Positions 60,418-64,000 of a DNA stretch of 64,000 nt are shown in pieces; the first letter of the stretch is position 1; each line of letters begins with the position of its first letter. Source of the stretch: Perognathus longimembris pacificus (lineage: Eukaryota > Chordata > Mammalia > Rodentia > Heteromyidae); assembly GCF_023159225.1 (NCBI RefSeq), contig NC_063181.1:19618073-19682072 (forward strand), written 5' to 3'. The position numbers and the translations under genes are program-made. The notes below the pieces were generated by a model. It was not told the DNA's origin and ran no database searches. It saw only the letters and a list, made by a program, of their open reading frames with translations.

Positions 60418-60495
60418 TTGTTTCTATATGGTTTGAATTTAGAGCTCTTGGTAAGCTAGAAAGTTGCTCTACCACTAAACCATATCCCCACCCAA
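60418..60495 (-). mobile_element. ID-like SINE fragment
   Basis: Antisense ID-type body ('gttgctctaccactaaacca', 'tatccccaccc'). Short and decayed. Confidence 0.5.
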
Positions 60496-61678
60496 TTTCA
60501 GCATTTACATAATACAGCTAGACTAATAGTCCTATTCACATTTTTTCATCTATGTCACTTCTGTGATGTGAGGCTTGACATGAAAAAGTGATAAGGATCA
60601 AATAATTTCCCCCCATGTTTCCAGAGTTTCAGTCTGGGAGACATGGCTGAGAGGAGCAGTTCACACCCTGGTGATAAGGAAACATTAGGAAGGGTCAAAG
60701 GAAAGATGTAGTTTCCAAACATATGTCCAAAGGGAAGATACAGTTACCAAACATATGTCTGATTTCCTCTATTTACTACCTCCAGAGACAATGTTATACT
60801 GCATAAATATATCAGAATTATTTATTTATTATTGCACTAGAAACCACTGTAAAGTCATAGTAACCTCAATGCCTACATATATTCACACAAGATATATGTA
60901 TATATCCACATAAATAGAATATATACAACATATAAAATGATATTAGTCATATATTTGTAAATTACATACCATTAAAGAAAACTCCCATCTCCCTCAACCT
61001 CCCTCTATAGGGTTTCCATGGAAAAATAGCCTTAAGAATCTTAGAAACTTCATCATTTCATGCAAGTGATCTGCAAGATATTTCCTGAGGAACTATTTCA
61101 GACTTTTACTGTGAAATCCGTTATGAATCCTTCCTTTTAAAATATCATAAACAAAGAGTATTTCAAGTCCTTTAGATTTATCTTTGATAATCTGAAGATG
61201 GGCTGAAATGTTCAGCAATTTATTGTACAAATTTTGAGTTGTGGCTTTTTACAATTTAAATCAAACTTTATGCTATATCTCTCCTTTCACATTTTGTCTT
61301 GGACAAAGAGAAGGTGAAACTTGGCACTATTAATATTTTACTTGAAAATCACTATGATTATGACATAAAACTTGGGAGTCATTTTTAATATCTTACAATT
61401 TTCTCTAGATGACAATATTAACAATTCTGTCCCGACATAACATAAGGCCTGTTTATCTCCCCTCCCACTAATATGAATCCTTAAATAGACCTTCACTAAC
61501 ATCCTCCTTGGACCCTTATATCATTTAACTAACAATTTTTCTTGACAGTCTGAGCTTATTCTATTTTTCTGATTTCAGTATCTGTTAAATGGATTTAAAT
61601 TGTTTATTGCCGGTATTGAATTATTTCCTGTGTTTGTTTATGCATTAAAAAATCACATTAATAGCCAAACAATAGAAC
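60496..61678. other. Unassigned DNA
   Basis: Nothing recognised. Confidence 0.4.
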
Positions 61679-61679
61679 T

Positions 61680-61880
61680 TGTGCTTGTGAACTGATGAGT
61701 TTCAAATAAAATATGGCACATATACAGAGTAGAGTATTATTCATCTATAAGAATTATGGTAACTCATTTAGAAGAAAAATGAATAGCACTGGAGATCATA
61801 CAGTTAAGCAAAGTAAAAAATATTCAGAAAGATGGAAGCTCATATTTATTTTCTTACTAGTAGAATCTTGAGCTAGTGTA
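61680..61880 (+). mobile_element. Old L1 ORF2 end
   Basis: 'aaaatatggcacatatacag', 'tattattcatctataagaat' and 'gcactggagatcatacagtt' follow the order of the conserved L1 ORF2 C-terminal coding region (WYIYTMEF.. block). Decayed. Confidence 0.6.
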
Positions 61881-62988
61881 TATATATATGTATATTCAAT
61901 TTTAGAGATAGATTTAAATATATCATTTATGAATAAATGATAGTTGGTTTATTTTCATGAATGGAATTTTGGCATAAGCTGGCAGCCACAGATTATTTAG
62001 TTAAGTTCCTACCTACGGCAGTATCTCTGAAAGCTCTGTATATTTTCTGATGATGTGGCTACTGGTTGTAAGATTCAATGCCCAGGAGAACCAGTCTTCT
62101 CTTACTTTATGACTCACTTCCAACTTTGGAAGTAAACAATACTCCACTGAGATACAAGATATACAGGGAAACATAGAGCTTGCATCTGGAGAATAAAATT
62201 ACCAAAATGTCATTTCAAGAAAATCATTTCAGATGAGAAATTTTTGTTAGCCATTTCACTTTAAAGAAAGTACCTGCATTTTCCTTTTTCAGAACTAAAC
62301 ACTACTATACTTTTAATTTTATTGAGTGCTTTGTGAAGAACACATGTTTACATTTATGCAATCATCTAGAACTGCTGGTTGCCAAAATATGCATATGATT
62401 AGCAATTTCTTCCATGTTTCAAAACTAGATCAACCACCTTTTCACATTCCTATCAATAGTATTGGGAAATATTTGCATTTGTGTTGATAACAGCTAAAAT
62501 ATGTACTCACTCTATTCCAAAAAGGGGGAATCTAATACTCTATAGCTTGAATCAGGGATTAAATGAGGATCAGATGAGTAGACTGCAACAGAAATGAAGT
62601 TCTGTAATATTCAGGGCTAATGAGCAACAAAAGGTGATATAACTTCTCTTTGTGCATCTTGAACCCCCTTCTCCCCCATTTAGGTAAAGTGTCTTAGTAC
62701 CTTCAGACAGCTGTGCTAAGGGAGTCTGATTGAAATTATTAGAGAATTTCAGCTTCTGACAAATTTAATAAATGTCTATCACATAAGTGAATCTATCTTT
62801 AATATTTTTACCAACTCAGACACTTGATTAGACTTGTCTCTGACTAATGATTAATTTACAGGCTATAGCAGAAAATTCACAATTGTAAGTCTGTTACAAT
62901 ATTCACTGTGATATCATGAGAGAAATCAGAAGACAGAAGACAGAAAATCAATGAGAAAGAAATAATGAGATAAAAATCATGTATTTTA
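61881..62988. other. Unassigned DNA
   Basis: Nothing recognised. Confidence 0.4.
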
Positions 62989-62989
62989 A

Positions 62990-63039
62990 GATGTTGCTTA
63001 GGAGTACAGTATCAAATATCCTGAGTTCAATCTCTATAA

Positions 63040-63081
<42 letters not shown>
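62990..63081 (+). mobile_element. ID-like SINE fragment with (CA)n tail
   Basis: A decayed ID body ('gatgttgcttaggagtacag', 'cctgagttcaatctc') leads directly into (AC)n at 63042-63081, in the tail position. Confidence 0.65.
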
Positions 63082-63084
<3 letters not shown>

Positions 63085-64000
63085 CTACTCCTAGAAAATA
63101 TAAAACCTCAGAGGTAGCTGTTTTAAACCAATAAATTTCAGGGTGGTTCATGCTACTACAATAGACAATGAGATGAATATTATATGTTTTCTTTCACATT
63201 AGTCATTTTGGTGCACTTGCAATAGTATTGCATATTGAATTTGATCTGCAGTTCTCTAGAGACTGTAAACTGAGCAAGTTTCCACGTAAAATACCTACTC
63301 AATTATTTTCTTTTAGCAAATTATACTAAGATTGTTTTCTCTGAAGTTATTGAGTCTTCTTTTAAAATAAAATAAACCAAGGTAAATGATTAAAAATTCT
63401 CCCTTAAATAAAACTTTTTTATTGATTTCATTAAGATTTAATTTTATGGCATTGTCCACAAATTTTGGATCCATGAACCAGTTATCTTTTCCCACAGCAT
63501 TCATGTATACTGAACTTCTCCAAAACAAGTGATGAAGAATTTTTGTTATACACCTTGAATGAAACCTGCTTGTTTAAATCTAGACTGGAGACATTTGCCC
63601 ATATATTTCTTTAGAAACTTAGAATAACTTTGTTTCTTATTGAGCCAGTGCATTGCAAAATGCCTGAATGAATTCACAGGTCTTTTAGTGCCACATGTTT
63701 CCTTTGATATCTAATTTCATGCTACAGTTTCTTTTGAGACACTTAGTTGCTTGGAAATTGAGATAACATTTTTATAACCAACAAATTAGTCTTCCTTTTT
63801 CTGTGATTTCTCTAAATTTGACTTTATTTATATGTTTGTTTGAGTCTTTATGTATAGCTATTAATTCTCTTGAGTATTAAGCATTTCATATGGAAAACTT
63901 TATTTTAGTACAATTATTTATTAGGTAAACATTTTATGTTTCCTAATTTAATATAGGCAATTGTTTTATGGTCATTACGCCATTATGAAATGAACATCTC
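63082..64000. other. Unassigned AT-rich DNA
   Basis: No gene or repeat recognised to the window end; the minus-strand frame at 63313-63528 has no familiar domain. Confidence 0.4.

Noticed and set aside
60010..60459. 149-codon plus-strand frame
   Set aside because: It translates a CATA microsatellite and an antisense L1 3' UTR; equivalent frames occur in other copies of this UTR.
1..64000. CRISPR array, bacterial operon, phage or other novel defence-type system
   Set aside because: The sequence is vertebrate nuclear DNA full of SINEs and L1s; the only regular repeats are microsatellites, and no spacer-repeat pattern or gene cluster exists.

Overview
This window is AT-rich, gene-poor nuclear DNA from a rodent, most likely a geomyoid (kangaroo rat, pocket mouse or pocket gopher). 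Two signs point there. The interspersed repeats are (i) a dimeric SINE with a B1-like (7SL-derived) left half and an ID-like right half containing 'gctgtggctcaag', and (ii) an ID-headed dimeric SINE beginning 'ggctggggttatagcctag'. There is also one abundant L1 lineage with a distinctive 3' UTR. The taxonomic call is from remembered repeat families, not from a search. I find no intact protein-coding gene, tRNA, rRNA or CRISPR array. The longest open frames are retrotransposon remnants or simple-repeat translations.

Layout. 1-4 kb: unassigned AT-rich DNA, one SINE, a TTCC microsatellite and an old L1 3' end. 4.0-12.5 kb: a nearly full-length L1 on the minus strand (5' UTR, ORF1, ORF2, 3' UTR, all decayed), split by a younger 5'-truncated L1 of the same orientation. 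12.6-13.4 kb: two plus-strand L1 3' ends. 13.4-21 kb: mostly unassigned, with old L1 traces. 21.6-28.6 kb: four long purine/pyrimidine tracts, an LTR-L1-LTR composite (23.7-25.2 kb) and old L1s. 30-35 kb: SINE, L1 3' end and a twin-primed L1 nested in an older L1 with a 16-bp target duplication. 35-42 kb: largely unassigned, with possible ancient hAT and MaLR remnants. 42-48.7 kb: a SINE-rich stretch. 49.1-50.6 kb: a minus-strand, intronless, broken FBXL13 retrocopy interrupted by a twin-primed L1. 50.6-52.8 kb: SINEs and a third inverted L1. 53-59 kb: sparse. 59.5-59.9 kb: a GC-rich solo LTR with a 5-bp target duplication. 60-64 kb: one L1 3' end, then sparse sequence.

How it fits together. 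Retrotransposition explains nearly all recognisable structure: L1 copies nest in one another, L1 machinery probably made both the SINEs and the FBXL13 retrocopy, and several microsatellites grow from SINE or L1 tails. No pathway, operon or novel biological system is visible. The most informative items are the layered insertion histories at 4.8, 24-25, 33-35 and 49-52 kb.
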